Of a stretch of 64,000 nucleotides of DNA, positions 50,520-59,385 are shown in pieces. The stretch comes from an uncultured Oscillibacter sp. GTDB lineage: Bacteria; Bacillota; Clostridia; Oscillospirales; Oscillospiraceae. The position numbers and the translations under genes are program-made. Location: contig CAJUMX010000007.1 in NCBI GenBank assembly GCA_910587705.1, positions 1 to 64,000 on the forward strand. Direction: 5' to 3'. The notes below the pieces were generated by a model, which saw only the letters and a list, made by a program, of their open reading frames with translations, was not told the DNA's origin and ran no database searches. The stretch's first letter is position 1; every line of letters starts with the position of its first letter.

Positions 50520-51925
50520 AAATCCTCCTCTCCATAGAAATCATAGCTGTCGGAATCCTCTGGAAACAGCGAGGACAGCGCTCCGTTGAAGGTCATGTAG
50601 AGTCCGTACCTGGAGCGGGTCGCGGCAACATAAAGGAGCTTAATTTCATCCGCATAAGCGTCTTCCTTTGAGGCGGCCTTTGAAACCGTATCGGGATCAG
50701 GGAACTTGTCCTCTGTTAGGCTTGGAATAAATACATGGTCAAACTCCATTCCCTTAACCGAGTGGTACGTTGTGAGGTATACTTCCTTTTCGTATGCATA
50801 ACCGGGAGTTTCCTTGTTAATTTCAACAGCATTATAGCCCCGTGCTCTTAATGCCTGAGAAAAGGCGCTGACGTCGGTCCTGTTCCTGCATACAATCACA
50901 GTGGATGCGATTTTTCCCCGATCAATTGCCTGTTCAACAACCCAGGACATCTCTCGTTCTCTGCTGGAGAATTCCACAAGGATTGGCTTTGGTCCTTTCG
51001 CGACTTGTGAAGTCGCTTCCACCATATCTCTGTCTTGCCGCCAGTATTTTGTTTCTGTAATCGCCGTGGCAAATGCGACGATTGATTCGGGATTGCGGTA
51101 GTTGACATCGAACCGCCAAATTTTATTGGTGGTAATCCCTGAATCACGCCAGGATAAGCGACTGCCATAAATCTGCTGAGCCACGTCACCAAAAAAGGTG
51201 AAGGAGCCGTCCTGGGCCGTAGCGGCTACCAGCGATTTGATCATCATCGGGGAGAAGTCCTGCCCCTCGTCCACAATAATATGGGTATATCTGCGCTCGC
51301 TGTCGTCCTCTTGCAGCTCACGGAAAACATAAAAAGCCAAATCATCCCAATCATATTTTGGCCCATCTGTTTGGCGTAATGTTTGATATTCCTCATATAC
51401 CGCAAAAATCCACTTCCGATTTTCGCGTTTAATATTTGAGGAAGCACGGCCAATGCGTTCGGCTTCTCTATACTCAGCGAAATTATTGAATCCAAATCGC
51501 TCTATAAAAGTAATCTCATCGACAAAAAACTCCTTCGGTCGTTTTAATGTCGACTCCGCTGGATGTTCCGTTTTCAATCTTTCCAGAGCCTGCTCTATAT
51601 AGGATTCTTTTCGCTCAGGGGACAAGATTCCATTCCACTTCGGCATTTTCCCGCGGGCACTCAAATAGCCACGGGCAAACAAATGGTAATTTTCAACCGT
51701 AAGCTTTGAGGACTGAATATGGTCAATTCCCTTCATATATTCAACCAGAGCGCGGTTAAAAGTGACAAGCAATATCCTGCCGCCACCTGGAATGTTAGCA
51801 AGATGACGGGCACGATGCAGAGCAATTGTTGTTTTTCCACTGCCTGCCGTTCCCAAAACAACGATATGCCCTTTTGCGGGGAGCGCTAAGACCTCTTGCT
51901 GTTTTCCTGTCAAGGTAATCGCCAT
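50516..51925 (-). CDS. UvrD/PcrA-like SF1 helicase, compact form
   Basis: A 469-residue superfamily 1 DNA helicase. Motifs in order: Q-motif-like LTGKQQEVLALP, Walker A GTAGSGKTT (about residues 25-33), LLVTFNRALVEYM (Ia), IIVDEGQDFSPMM (Walker B), GDVAQQIYG (III), VNYRNPESIVAFA (IV), LTTYHSVKGMEFDHVFIP (V), and YVAATRSRYGLYM (VI). At under 500 residues it is shorter than UvrD (about 720), missing much of the 1B/2B insertions, as is common in helicases of defence modules. It is the first gene of a tightly overlapping operon with DarT and the glycohydrolase. The ATG at 51925 has CGGAGG 11 bases upstream. Confidence 0.85.
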   Translation of the reverse strand: MAITLTGKQQEVLALPAKGHIVVLGTAGSGKTTIALHRARHLANIPGGGRILLVTFNRALVEYMKGIDHIQSSKLTVENYHLFARGYLSARGKMPKWNGILSPERKESYIEQALERLKTEHPAESTLKRPKEFFVDEITFIERFGFNNFAEYREAERIGRASSNIKRENRKWIFAVYEEYQTLRQTDGPKYDWDDLAFYVFRELQEDDSERRYTHIIVDEGQDFSPMMIKSLVAATAQDGSFTFFGDVAQQIYGSRLSWRDSGITTNKIWRFDVNYRNPESIVAFATAITETKYWRQDRDMVEATSQVAKGPKPILVEFSSREREMSWVVEQAIDRGKIASTVIVCRNRTDVSAFSQALRARGYNAVEINKETPGYAYEKEVYLTTYHSVKGMEFDHVFIPSLTEDKFPDPDTVSKAASKEDAYADEIKLLYVAATRSRYGLYMTFNGALSSLFPEDSDSYDFYGEEDL

Positions 51926-51962
51926 AATCCTATCCTCCGGTAAATCCTATATATTTGTGTAA

Positions 51963-51991
51963 TATATATGTTATTTGCTCGAGAGCGGCAA
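51963..51991 (-). promoter_or_regulatory. Promoter of the helicase-DarT-glycohydrolase operon
   Basis: On the minus strand TTGCCG (51986-51991), 17 bases, TATATA (51963-51968). The helicase start codon lies about 38 bases downstream. The -35 has two mismatches. A TTGCGCAAAATTGCGA motif lies just upstream (about 52011-52026). Confidence 0.5.
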
Positions 51992-52679
51992 AATTTTAGA
52001 GGGAGCCTTTTTCGCAATTTTGCGCAATGTATTAATGACATAAAATGGTTTCTGAAATTAAATAAAACAAGATCTTATAAGTTCTTATAACTCTAGATTT
52101 TCCTAACGATAATCGCTTCATCGTTGCCAGCGATTCTATATTTGTCACATTGACCTGTATTTCTTGACTGCTCATGACTTAAACCGTCAGCCACAAATAT
52201 TTTTTGAAGTATCACTCTTTTGAGATACTTTTCATTGTTTAGAATCTCACGCGGGGGCTCCCTGCTCCACACCGCCTTTTCGCAAGGAGATGGAAAATCT
52301 TGCTCTTGTAATGTTCAGGCAATCTGTGACAGGATCATCCCTTCCTTTGATATGCGAAAATCAGCCTAACAACGTTGGCTTTTCTCTCACCAATTATCAG
52401 GCGTCTGTTTTCATCGTGTTTATAGCCATAACACTTTCTCTGGTAGCATTTAGAAGCAGGGACCGTAAAGGACTTTTGCGGTTCCTAAAAGTACCGTTTG
52501 GCCTCAATGAGATTAATCACAAGCCCTCCGGCATGAGAGACCTCGCAGCCATAGCAAATGGCAGAAGCCTCGGCAGGGGTTCCTTTGAAAGCTCTTTTGG
52601 AGGCCGATCCGAATTTGCTCACTTTTTGTCAGTTCCATGGTAACATATTCCTCCCTAAATATCAATTACAAGATAGTCA
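51992..52679. other. Gene-free AT-rich stretch upstream of the helicase operon
   Basis: No gene that I can support. A 117-codon frame at 52290-52643 on the plus strand lacks a ribosome site and any family resemblance. A direct repeat CTTATAA-GTT-CTTATAA is at about 52073-52090. The rest looks like decayed sequence. Confidence 0.4.
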
Positions 52680-52786
52680 AAGCCTCCGGCTAAGCCGGAG
52701 GCTTGAGTAGGCCCTATAAGAACCTGATAGCGGCGGGCGTCTCAAGACGCGTCGAATATCTCTCGCCCGCATCTCATGCCCTGCCC
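52680..52786 (-). repeat. Intergenic repeat, copy 2 (inverted relative to copy 1)
   Basis: Begins with a 12-bp perfect hairpin AAGCCTCCGGCT/AGCCGGAGGCTT (52680-52691 with 52693-52704), then AGGCCCTATAAG, a GGGCGTCT/AGACGC stem, and GTCGAATATCTCTCGCCCGCAT followed by GCCCTGCC. Read on the minus strand, the blocks GGCAGGGCA, ATGCGGGCGAGA, ATATTCGA and terminal hairpin appear in the same order as in copy 1. The two copies flank the helicase-DarT-glycohydrolase segment. Confidence 0.5.
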
Positions 52787-52976
52787 CTGTAAACAGGTAA
52801 ATCATTTTCTATTTGAAATTTTTGCGTTACTGTCTCATGGCAAGCTGTCAGTACACTCTGAAAGTTGTGCCGAGTGGCCTTTCACTGGTTGGTATTTTCG
52901 CCAAGGTTACCGCGCTTGCCTTTCTCGCCTTGTACCATCTCTGAATTGGCACCTTTAAGAAATAAGAAAGTGGTAC

Positions 52977-53215
52977 ATGATGGATAAGATTGATTGGAAA
53001 CAAAAGCTAAGTTCCCGCAAGCCGTGGGCGGCACCGGCGGGAATTGTCACCGGCTTGGCAATGGTATTCGGGCTAGACGAGGGTGCGATCAGTTCCGCGG
53101 CGGATGCGGTGGTATCCATCCATAGCTTCCATGGTATTCTACATCATCGCCGAGGACAAAGTGGATGTGGGGGCATCAAAAAGGCGGCGGATAAGAAGGC
53201 GGTCAGTTCGGAAGG
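52977..53215 (+). pseudogene. Phage holin-like remnant with frameshift
   Basis: MMDKIDWKQKLSSRKPWAAPAGIVTGLAMVFGLDEGAISSAADAVV resembles the N-terminal and TM part of Clostridial phage holins (NWKQKLSSRKFW pattern). The continuation IASMVFYIIAEDKVDVGASK is in another frame from about 53125, so one frameshift breaks the gene. No lysin or other lysis genes are adjacent. It marks a second prophage trace, inside the AT-rich island. Confidence 0.6.
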
Positions 53216-53225
53216 GCCACACTGA

Positions 53226-53773
53226 ACTGGACCACGTTCTGGCGGGAAAACAGCAAAAGCGTAACATCTCAGCCACACTTTTGTCGTCTTTCCGTGTGAG
53301 GCGGGAATACCTGGTATCATCGATGGAAAATGCCGGAGCCGCCCTTGCGCCGAGGGCTGCTGTCATGACCGTAAATCGTTTTGTCGTGCCGTAATTTTCC
53401 GCTATGGCATCGTCCTGGCCAATGGAGGTTTCCGGCACATATTCCCGGAAGGACGGAATCGGCGGCGCGGCAGTCTTGTGGTCCAGTTCCTTAACCTGAC
53501 GGGACAGAAGATATAGCATTTGAGGAGTTGGGGGGCGTATTTACATCTCCGTGTCCAGTCTTTGTTTTTTAGAATTTCACAAATGGACACCACCCGAAAT
53601 AGAGGAGAACTATCATGAAGATATAAATCGGTTTCGTGGAAAATGAGACTGGAGATTCATATCCGCAAGATTGATTACTTTGTCTTTCGATTTAGAACGA
53701 TTCCTGTTCTGTTAATCTATTTTTGTTTCTAGAGTAATAGGCGCAAAAGCCTTGATGCCCAAGGAGTTCATTC
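53226..53773. other. Gene-free stretch downstream of the catabolic operon
   Basis: Frames on both strands around 53240-53520 (one reading RQVKELDHKTAAPPIPSFREYVPETS on the minus strand) have no start with a ribosome site and no family that I recognise. They may be decayed coding sequence. The remainder is AT-rich. Confidence 0.35.
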
Positions 53774-53827
53774 AAAAACAACCCCACGCAAACCGGCAAG
53801 TTCCAAAACTTGTTCAGATTGTGTGGG
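53774..53827 (-). terminator. Terminator of the TRAP/CoA-transferase operon
   Basis: Read on the minus strand, CCCACACAA...TTTGCGTGGG forms an outer stem with an inner ACAAGTT/AACTTG stem, followed by TTGTTTTTGAA. It begins 11 bases after the stop of the MaoC-type gene. Confidence 0.7.
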
Positions 53828-53837
53828 ATCATTCAAT

Positions 53838-54731
53838 TTACTTTTTTAACGCTTTCACATAGCCCTTATTTAGAGCAACCGCGCCATTTTGGTTCAAAAT
53901 ACGATAGTGGAGTTCGATGAACGCTTCGCTCTCAACGCGGTCTACCATTTGCACAATAATATCCGTATTGGGAAAAATCATGGATGTCAGTTTAGCGTTG
54001 ATTGCTTTTACAAGAGAAGCGTCTCCTTGAAGTTCACGGTTTATCATTTCTCGAACGCCCACGGCAATCGTATATGTGCCTGTAACTAAAATGGTAGGAA
54101 GATCTACAGAGCGCGCATATTTCGGCGACGTATGAATCGCGAAAACAATGTCTGTCGCCGCGTCATATATGTAAGTCTGTTCCTGGTCTATGTGTATCCG
54201 TCGCTCCCAAAGCACCTGATCGGGGTTCGGTGGTGGCGGCACAAACGGAAGCGTCCCTTTTCCACTGTCAGTACACTCCACACCGCGCAGCAGTGTGCCG
54301 TTGTATTCTGTATGATAAAGGGTTCCTGCTGTGTCGCGGACCTCATATTTATAGACAACATTTGTCCCCGCTCGCTGGGGAATTATTGCGTGAATCATGG
54401 GCTGAATCACCAACTCAAGTCCGTCCTCTCCGGGTTTCATTGGCTGATGAAATTCAATATATTCTGTGTAGTGGACATCCCGATTCAATGCCTCCCGCGA
54501 ATAGGGAACGTCAATATAGTTGCGGATTTTTCTTCCGATTGGCCAGCCCAGCGTGACCGCGAACATGGGGGGAGCTATAATGCCCTCTTCCCGCTCGTCG
54601 TCAACGTATAGCGGGTTCATGTCATGGGTGGCCGCCGCGTAGTTTGTGGTTTGCCGCCATCCAATATGCCGAGTCGCTGTTTTCCAAGGCACTCCAACCA
54701 ACCTGGAGTCAATGGTCAGCCGTTTTTCCAT
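53838..54731 (-). CDS. MaoC-type hydratase/dehydratase (double hotdog)
   Basis: A 297-residue protein of the MaoC/FAS1-dehydratase family, acting on acyl-CoA thioesters. The N-terminal half has WRQTTNYAAATHDMNPLYVDD, close to the DxNPiH hydratase site but with NPLYVDD instead, and GIIAPPMFAVTLGWP. The second half (ERRIHIDQEQTYIYDAATDIVFAIHTSPKYARSVDLPTILVTGTYTIAVGVREM) is a second hotdog with D..IHTSPKYARS in the active-site place. It lies 11 bases after the CoA-transferase gene. Together with TRAP genes it would hydrate or dehydrate the CoA ester of an imported acid. Itaconate/mesaconate-like C5 acids are one possibility, not proven. Confidence 0.75.
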   Translation of the reverse strand: MEKRLTIDSRLVGVPWKTATRHIGWRQTTNYAAATHDMNPLYVDDEREEGIIAPPMFAVTLGWPIGRKIRNYIDVPYSREALNRDVHYTEYIEFHQPMKPGEDGLELVIQPMIHAIIPQRAGTNVVYKYEVRDTAGTLYHTEYNGTLLRGVECTDSGKGTLPFVPPPPNPDQVLWERRIHIDQEQTYIYDAATDIVFAIHTSPKYARSVDLPTILVTGTYTIAVGVREMINRELQGDASLVKAINAKLTSMIFPNTDIIVQMVDRVESEAFIELHYRILNQNGAVALNKGYVKALKK

Positions 54732-54742
54732 CTTCGTACTCC

Positions 54743-56056
54743 TTAAATGAAAAATAGTTTTTCAGCTTCCTTGCGAAGCTCCGCTCGGAAATCGGGGTGA
54801 GCAATGCTGATCAACTGTTCTGCCCTTTGCCGCATACTCTTTCCCCGCATTTTAGCCACACCGTATTCTGTGACAATAAAGTCCACGTCGTTTCTGGTCG
54901 TAGATATAAACGAACCTTTTTCCAGGGTGGGAACAATTGTGGAAACGATCCCTTCTTTCGTTTTTGCCGTAGAGTTTACAACCAAAAATGCTTTTCCATC
55001 GGGGCACATTCCCGCGCCTAGGTTAAAATCCATTTGCCCGCCAACCCCGCTGTACTGTTTGGGCCCAATGCTTTCAGAACAAGCCTGGCCGCTCAGGTCC
55101 ACGCTGAGCGTCGCGTTAATCGACACCATTTTGTTCTGTTTCGCAATCACAACAGGATCGTTGGTATAGGAAACTGGATAGAATTCGACAAAATGATTGT
55201 AGTTTAGCCAGTTATAAAGTCGTTCGCTTCCGCCCGCGAAGCAGGCCACGGACCGATAGCGATGGGATGACTTTTGGCAGTTATTCACTGCTCCGGATTC
55301 CATTAGATCTATGATACTCTCCGTAAACATTTCGGAATGAATCCCCAGATCATGCTTATGCGCCAAGAGCTTTGCGACCGCATTTGGGATCCCTCCAATG
55401 CCCAGTTGGATCGTAGAGCCATCTTCGATAAACTCATCTATAAAACCTGCAATTGCTTCGCTTTTTTCGTTGGTAGGAATCACTGGAATCGTCAACAGCG
55501 GCTCATTACCTTCACAGATGTAATTTACCTCAGAAACATGTACCAGTGTGTCGCCATAGATGAACGGCATTTTCTCATTCACCTGGACAACCACTATTTT
55601 TGCGTGATCCACCAAGTATCTGGAATAGGCTGTCATGGTTCCAAAGCTCATAAAACCGTGAGAGTCAGGAGGCGAAACGTACATAATGCCATAGTCTATT
55701 TCCAGCCCCTCCATGTCTCGTGTCTGCTTGCCGAAATGATGGGGCGTGTATGTGCCCCGCCCTGCTTGAATTTCCCTGCGAGCGCCACTCCCCAGGAACC
55801 ATTGGTTGTTTAGTAGATGCCCGTCGTTCCGCGGCTCATTAAAGGGAAGCCCCAGGGAGTTATTGCTACAAAATTCAACGTTTTCAAGGGTTTCTCGGCG
55901 TTCGGAGATCGCTTTGATAAGAGCAATGGGGTCTCCGCCCCAGCCAGCGCTGAAAATTCGGGTGTTCGACTGGATCATGTCTGCGATTTCCGTCATTGAC
56001 CGAAGTTTATTGCGGTATTCATCTTTCCAATTGCCGATATACCGAGGGTATCTCAT
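54743..56056 (-). CDS. Acetyl-CoA hydrolase/transferase-family CoA-transferase
   Basis: A 437-residue class I CoA-transferase of the AcH/4-hydroxybutyrate CoA-transferase group. It has IQLGIGGIPNAVAKLLAHKHDLGIHSEMFTE, where Glu in GIHSEM is the catalytic residue. GPKQYSGVGGQMDF and FIVTEYGVAKMRGKSMRQRAEQLISIAHPDFR are the C-terminal family marks. It moves CoA from acetyl-CoA or a similar donor to a carboxylic acid. In this operon the acceptor should be the acid brought in by the TRAP transporter. TAAGAGGTG lies before the ATG. Butyryl-CoA:acetate activity is also possible for this family. Confidence 0.85.
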   Translation of the reverse strand: MRYPRYIGNWKDEYRNKLRSMTEIADMIQSNTRIFSAGWGGDPIALIKAISERRETLENVEFCSNNSLGLPFNEPRNDGHLLNNQWFLGSGARREIQAGRGTYTPHHFGKQTRDMEGLEIDYGIMYVSPPDSHGFMSFGTMTAYSRYLVDHAKIVVVQVNEKMPFIYGDTLVHVSEVNYICEGNEPLLTIPVIPTNEKSEAIAGFIDEFIEDGSTIQLGIGGIPNAVAKLLAHKHDLGIHSEMFTESIIDLMESGAVNNCQKSSHRYRSVACFAGGSERLYNWLNYNHFVEFYPVSYTNDPVVIAKQNKMVSINATLSVDLSGQACSESIGPKQYSGVGGQMDFNLGAGMCPDGKAFLVVNSTAKTKEGIVSTIVPTLEKGSFISTTRNDVDFIVTEYGVAKMRGKSMRQRAEQLISIAHPDFRAELRKEAEKLFFI

Positions 56057-56094
56057 GGTTATTCACCTCTTAATAGTTAACTCCATAGGCGCAG

Positions 56095-56604
56095 TCACTC
56101 CTCCGCTTTGAGGAGGTCCTCGTGACCTGTTTTCACATAAATCCATTCGACCAAACGGACAAAGGAGAACCAGATCATTAGACAGGCAGAGACTGGAATT
56201 GCGCCATAAATATACGCAAAGGGGATATCTAAGGCGGTAGATGTGATTTTTGTGCTTTCCATAGAAAGTTGAAACCCAAAAATCGCAGTAACAGCCAAGA
56301 TCGCGACCAAAGATATTTTCGTGACAATATTCAAAATTTTCGAGGCAGGCGCCGGCAAAATTTGATCCAGCAGGTCGACCCGAATATGGCCGTTTACCTT
56401 CATGTTGTGAAGATACGCGGCGCCCAGAAATACCAGCCACACCATCATAATACGGGAGGATTCCTCTGTCCAAAGAAGCGGCTTAAAGAAAAGCCTCATA
56501 AATATTTGCAGCGCGATGACAAGTGCCATAGCCCCGGACAGAACAGCGCATAGAGTTCTGATACAGGCGAGTAGAAAAGAATTAACAGCGTGAAGAACTT
56601 TCAT
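56095..56604 (-). CDS. TRAP transporter small permease (DctQ-type)
   Basis: A 169-residue protein with four TM helices and the DctQ pattern: VALQIFMRLFFKPLLWTEESSRIMMVWLVFLGAAYLHNMKVNGHIRVDLL, where the WTEE segment is the family core. It joins the large permease to make the membrane part of a sodium-driven TRAP importer. It lies 12 bases downstream of the DctM gene, so the order here is P-M-Q and not the usual P-Q-M. Confidence 0.85.
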   Translation of the reverse strand: MKVLHAVNSFLLACIRTLCAVLSGAMALVIALQIFMRLFFKPLLWTEESSRIMMVWLVFLGAAYLHNMKVNGHIRVDLLDQILPAPASKILNIVTKISLVAILAVTAIFGFQLSMESTKITSTALDIPFAYIYGAIPVSACLMIWFSFVRLVEWIYVKTGHEDLLKAEE

Positions 56605-56616
56605 ATACTACCTCCC

Positions 56617-57903
56617 TTAGCCCATTAGCAAATCCGGCAGCGCCAAGGAAATTTGAGGGACAAATGTCACCAGCAAAAGAACGGCGAACAGCGACAGAAG
56701 CAAAGGCCACTGGGCCTTCAGATAATCTTTCATGGAAACTCCAGCAATATCATTGGTAACATACATTAAAACTCCCACAGGCGGTGTGACACAGCCTACC
56801 ATGACGTTGACCATCATGACCATACCAAAATGGATGATATTAAACCCCAAAGCATCGACGATGGGTACTAAGATCGGGGTTGTCATGATGATAATGGCGG
56901 AACTCTCCATGAACATACCCAGAATCAGCAGGAATATATTGATGATCATCAGGATGACCCATCTGTTTTCAGACAGACTAAACATCCAGTCTGAAAACAG
57001 TTTGGGTGCCTGCTCCAGGGTCAAGATCCAGCCAAACAGTCCAGCTGTGCCGATGATGAACATAGTACGCGCGGAGCCAAGCGCCGTATTAAACAGGATT
57101 CTTGGAAGGTCTTTTGCAGTGATCTGCTTCTGCGCGAAGCCCAGAATACATCCGTAAATGGCCGCTACGACGGCTGCCTCTGTTGGGGTAAAATATCCAG
57201 TCAGGATACCTCCAATCAGGATGATAGGCATTAAGAGTGGAAGAATCGCCTGCTTCGCGACAAGCATGCGCTCTTTCCCAGTGGCGCGGGAATACGTGGG
57301 GAAATCCTTTCGCTTGGAAATAAAATAAGACATCAGCATCAATCCGCCGCACATCAACAGACCGGGAACCACACCGCCAATCAGTATCCTGCCAATAGAA
57401 CAGTTTGCCATAACGCCAAATACCACCATTACGATGCTAGGAGGGATGATTGGTCCTATCGTTGCCGCACAGGAAATAACTGCCGAGGCAAACGGCTTAT
57501 CATAGCCGTCTCGCTCCATGTCCGGTATCATCATCTGACCAAAAATAGAGGCGCAAGCGATGGAGGAGCCTGACATTGCCGCGAACAGAGTGCTTGCGAA
57601 AATAGCGACTTGGGCCATGCCACCTTTGAAATGGCCGACACAAACGCGCGCAAAGTCCATAATCTTTTTTGTAATACCGCCACTGTTCATAAATTCGCCG
57701 GCCAACACAAAAAAGGGAATTGCCATCAGGGGAAAACTGTCAACAGCAATCTCAACCCGCTGAATTGCTGTTGTAAGCTGCAAAAAGCCGCCGTTGAGAA
57801 TGCCTACGATCACATAGATCAGGGAACTGCCCAGCATGGAAAATGCCACAGGAATTCCAAGCAGCAGCATAATGACGAATACGACCAATAAAAGCAGTAT
57901 CAT
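56617..57903 (-). CDS. TRAP transporter large permease (DctM-type)
   Basis: A 428-residue DctM protein with about 12 hydrophobic segments. Features: LLLLVVFVIMLLLGIPVAFSMLGSSL, PLMAIPFFVLAGEFMNSGGITKKIMDFA, and MSGSSIACASIFGQMMIPDMERDGYDKPFASAVISCAATIGPIIPPSIVMV. These contain the sodium/substrate binding loops (SGSS, PIIPPS). With DctQ it forms the transporter for an organic acid delivered by the DctP protein. GGTAGGTG lies upstream of the ATG; the gap to the DctP gene is 95 bases. Confidence 0.9.
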   Translation of the reverse strand: MILLLLVVFVIMLLLGIPVAFSMLGSSLIYVIVGILNGGFLQLTTAIQRVEIAVDSFPLMAIPFFVLAGEFMNSGGITKKIMDFARVCVGHFKGGMAQVAIFASTLFAAMSGSSIACASIFGQMMIPDMERDGYDKPFASAVISCAATIGPIIPPSIVMVVFGVMANCSIGRILIGGVVPGLLMCGGLMLMSYFISKRKDFPTYSRATGKERMLVAKQAILPLLMPIILIGGILTGYFTPTEAAVVAAIYGCILGFAQKQITAKDLPRILFNTALGSARTMFIIGTAGLFGWILTLEQAPKLFSDWMFSLSENRWVILMIINIFLLILGMFMESSAIIIMTTPILVPIVDALGFNIIHFGMVMMVNVMVGCVTPPVGVLMYVTNDIAGVSMKDYLKAQWPLLLSLFAVLLLVTFVPQISLALPDLLMG

Positions 57904-57998
57904 AATTCACCTACCTATTGTGTGTGACCAGCAGGAAGCTTGCTCATCCAGCTTCCTGCTGGTAAAACGCTTATCTCAGCAACATGAACCGGATTGTC

Positions 57999-59051
57999 TT
58001 ACGCTTGGTAGGACTGAATTTGACTGTAAATATCACGGCCATTGTCATTCCAGATATCAGATATCTGGGGAATGATTTCAGGCAGCATGGCTTTAAACGC
58101 GGCTATATCGGGTTCAACCATCTCTACCCCAGCGTCAATAAACTGCTGTTCCAGTTCCATATCGCCGTCAATGGTCAGCTTGTTGCTGTAGTCACCGGCT
58201 TCAATTGTCGCCTCCGAGATGATGGTCTGGTACTCTTCCGGCAGGCTGTTGTAAAAATTCTTGTTGATGGCCACAGGCCCCAGACCGGAATTCCATCCCA
58301 ATTTGCTGCAATAAGAGGTAACCTCCTGGAATTTCATACCCCAGCACAAATCAAAGGGATTTTCCAGACCTTCCACGACACCCGTCTGAATGGCGGTATA
58401 GGTCTCTGCGTAGGCAACCGGGGTTACCGAGAAACCGATAGCTGCCAGGGCGCCGAAGTAAACGTCAATCTCCGGTGAACGGAGTTTTAGCCCTGTACAG
58501 TCGGCAGGTGTTGTGATTTTCGTATTTGCGGTAAAAATATGTCTAGGAGCCCGGTACCACATATCAAGAATCTGTACATTGGTGTTGTCATAGATATCCT
58601 TGATAAATCCACCAATTGTACTATTGGAATCCCGGCCCGCGGCAACCGCCTGTTCCATAGAGGAGAACAGCCAGGGAGCATCTAAGACCTGCAATTCCGG
58701 ATAGAAAACGTTGCCCATTGCACCGGGGCTAGAGTAAATCATTTGAATAGAACCGTTGTTCAAATTTTCATTGATATCCCGCTCGTTGCCTAGAGCGGAA
58801 GCGGAGAACACCTGGACCTCAACATTTTCATTGGTACGTTCCTCCACCAACTCCTTAAAGTATACGCAAGCCTGTGCGGACGCAGTGGAGTCGGCAAGAA
58901 CATGCGCCAACTTGATAACATAGGTTTTGCCGGAAACGCCGTTGTTCTCTTTAGGAAGTTCTCTGGAGCTTTTGGCGGAGTCTTCCGAGCAGGCTGTCAG
59001 CAGGGAAAGGACCATTACTAGGGACAAAAGCAGCGCGAGTTTTCTTTTCAC
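57999..59051 (-). CDS. TRAP transporter substrate-binding lipoprotein (DctP-type)
   Basis: A 350-residue extracellular binding protein. The lipoprotein signal is MKRKLALLLSLVMVLSLLTACSED (Cys at about residue 21). The DctP core includes YVIKLAHVLADSTASAQACVYFKELVEERTNENVEVQVFSASALGNERDI and the conserved arginine region DCTGLKLRSPEIDVYFGALAAIGFSVTPVAYAETYTAIQTGVVEGLENP, which binds the carboxylate. The start is a GTG at 59051 with AGGAGGGG 7 bases upstream. It is the first gene of the operon, controlled by a sigma-54 type promoter 60 bases upstream. Confidence 0.9.
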   Translation of the reverse strand: MKRKLALLLSLVMVLSLLTACSEDSAKSSRELPKENNGVSGKTYVIKLAHVLADSTASAQACVYFKELVEERTNENVEVQVFSASALGNERDINENLNNGSIQMIYSSPGAMGNVFYPELQVLDAPWLFSSMEQAVAAGRDSNSTIGGFIKDIYDNTNVQILDMWYRAPRHIFTANTKITTPADCTGLKLRSPEIDVYFGALAAIGFSVTPVAYAETYTAIQTGVVEGLENPFDLCWGMKFQEVTSYCSKLGWNSGLGPVAINKNFYNSLPEEYQTIISEATIEAGDYSNKLTIDGDMELEQQFIDAGVEMVEPDIAAFKAMLPEIIPQISDIWNDNGRDIYSQIQSYQA

Positions 59052-59109
59052 AATAACCCCTCCTATAGTATGGCAGTATAGCGATTCTTACGAACCCGCC
59101 GAAATATTT

Positions 59110-59125
59110 AGCAAAAACCATGCCA
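59110..59125 (-). promoter_or_regulatory. Sigma-54 promoter of the TRAP/CoA-transferase operon
   Basis: On the minus strand TGGCATG-GTTT-TTGCT matches the -24/-12 pattern (TGGCAC-N5-TTGCW) with the required GG and GC dinucleotides exactly ten bases apart. The start of transcription would be near 59098, about 47 bases before the GTG of the DctP gene. A sigma-54 activator gene lies next to it. Confidence 0.8.
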
Positions 59126-59246
59126 GATTATGTTGGTCGTTTTCCTAAAAAATATCATAATTTTTATATAAAGTTATAACTTTAATAGTAACTCCAAGAA
59201 TTTTGTGAATTTACCGATCCGGGTGTGAACAAGAGTTTAAGCGGTT

Positions 59247-59264
59247 TGTTCTAAAAATGGAACA
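59247..59264. promoter_or_regulatory. Upstream activator site A
   Basis: An 18-base imperfect dyad, TGTTCTAAAAATGGAACA. It lies about 125-135 bases upstream of the sigma-54 promoter, and its complement is nearly identical to site B. This is the expected position and form of an enhancer for the neighbouring activator. Confidence 0.65.
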
Positions 59265-59362
59265 GTTTGTGTTTGTTTATTCGCGAAAACTTCTCAGCAA
59301 GGCGGATGATTTGCTTGCCATAGTCTTTAATTTGTTTGCTTCTTAGAAATCCCACATGATTT

Positions 59363-59380
59363 TGTTCCATTTTTAAAACA
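59363..59380. promoter_or_regulatory. Upstream activator site B
   Basis: TGTTCCATTTTTAAAACA, 16 of 18 positions the same as the complement of site A. It lies about 240 bases upstream of the sigma-54 promoter, a distance usual for enhancer sites. The 59265-59362 gap between the sites has no gene. Confidence 0.65.
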
Positions 59381-59385
59381 AGTAA

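Noticed and set aside
52290..52643. A 117-codon plus-strand frame
   Set aside because: No ribosome site, no recognisable domain, and it sits in decayed AT-rich sequence.
53139..53519. A 126-codon minus-strand frame near the holin remnant
   Set aside because: No start signal or family. Some segments look protein-like, so decayed coding is possible, but not enough to call a gene.
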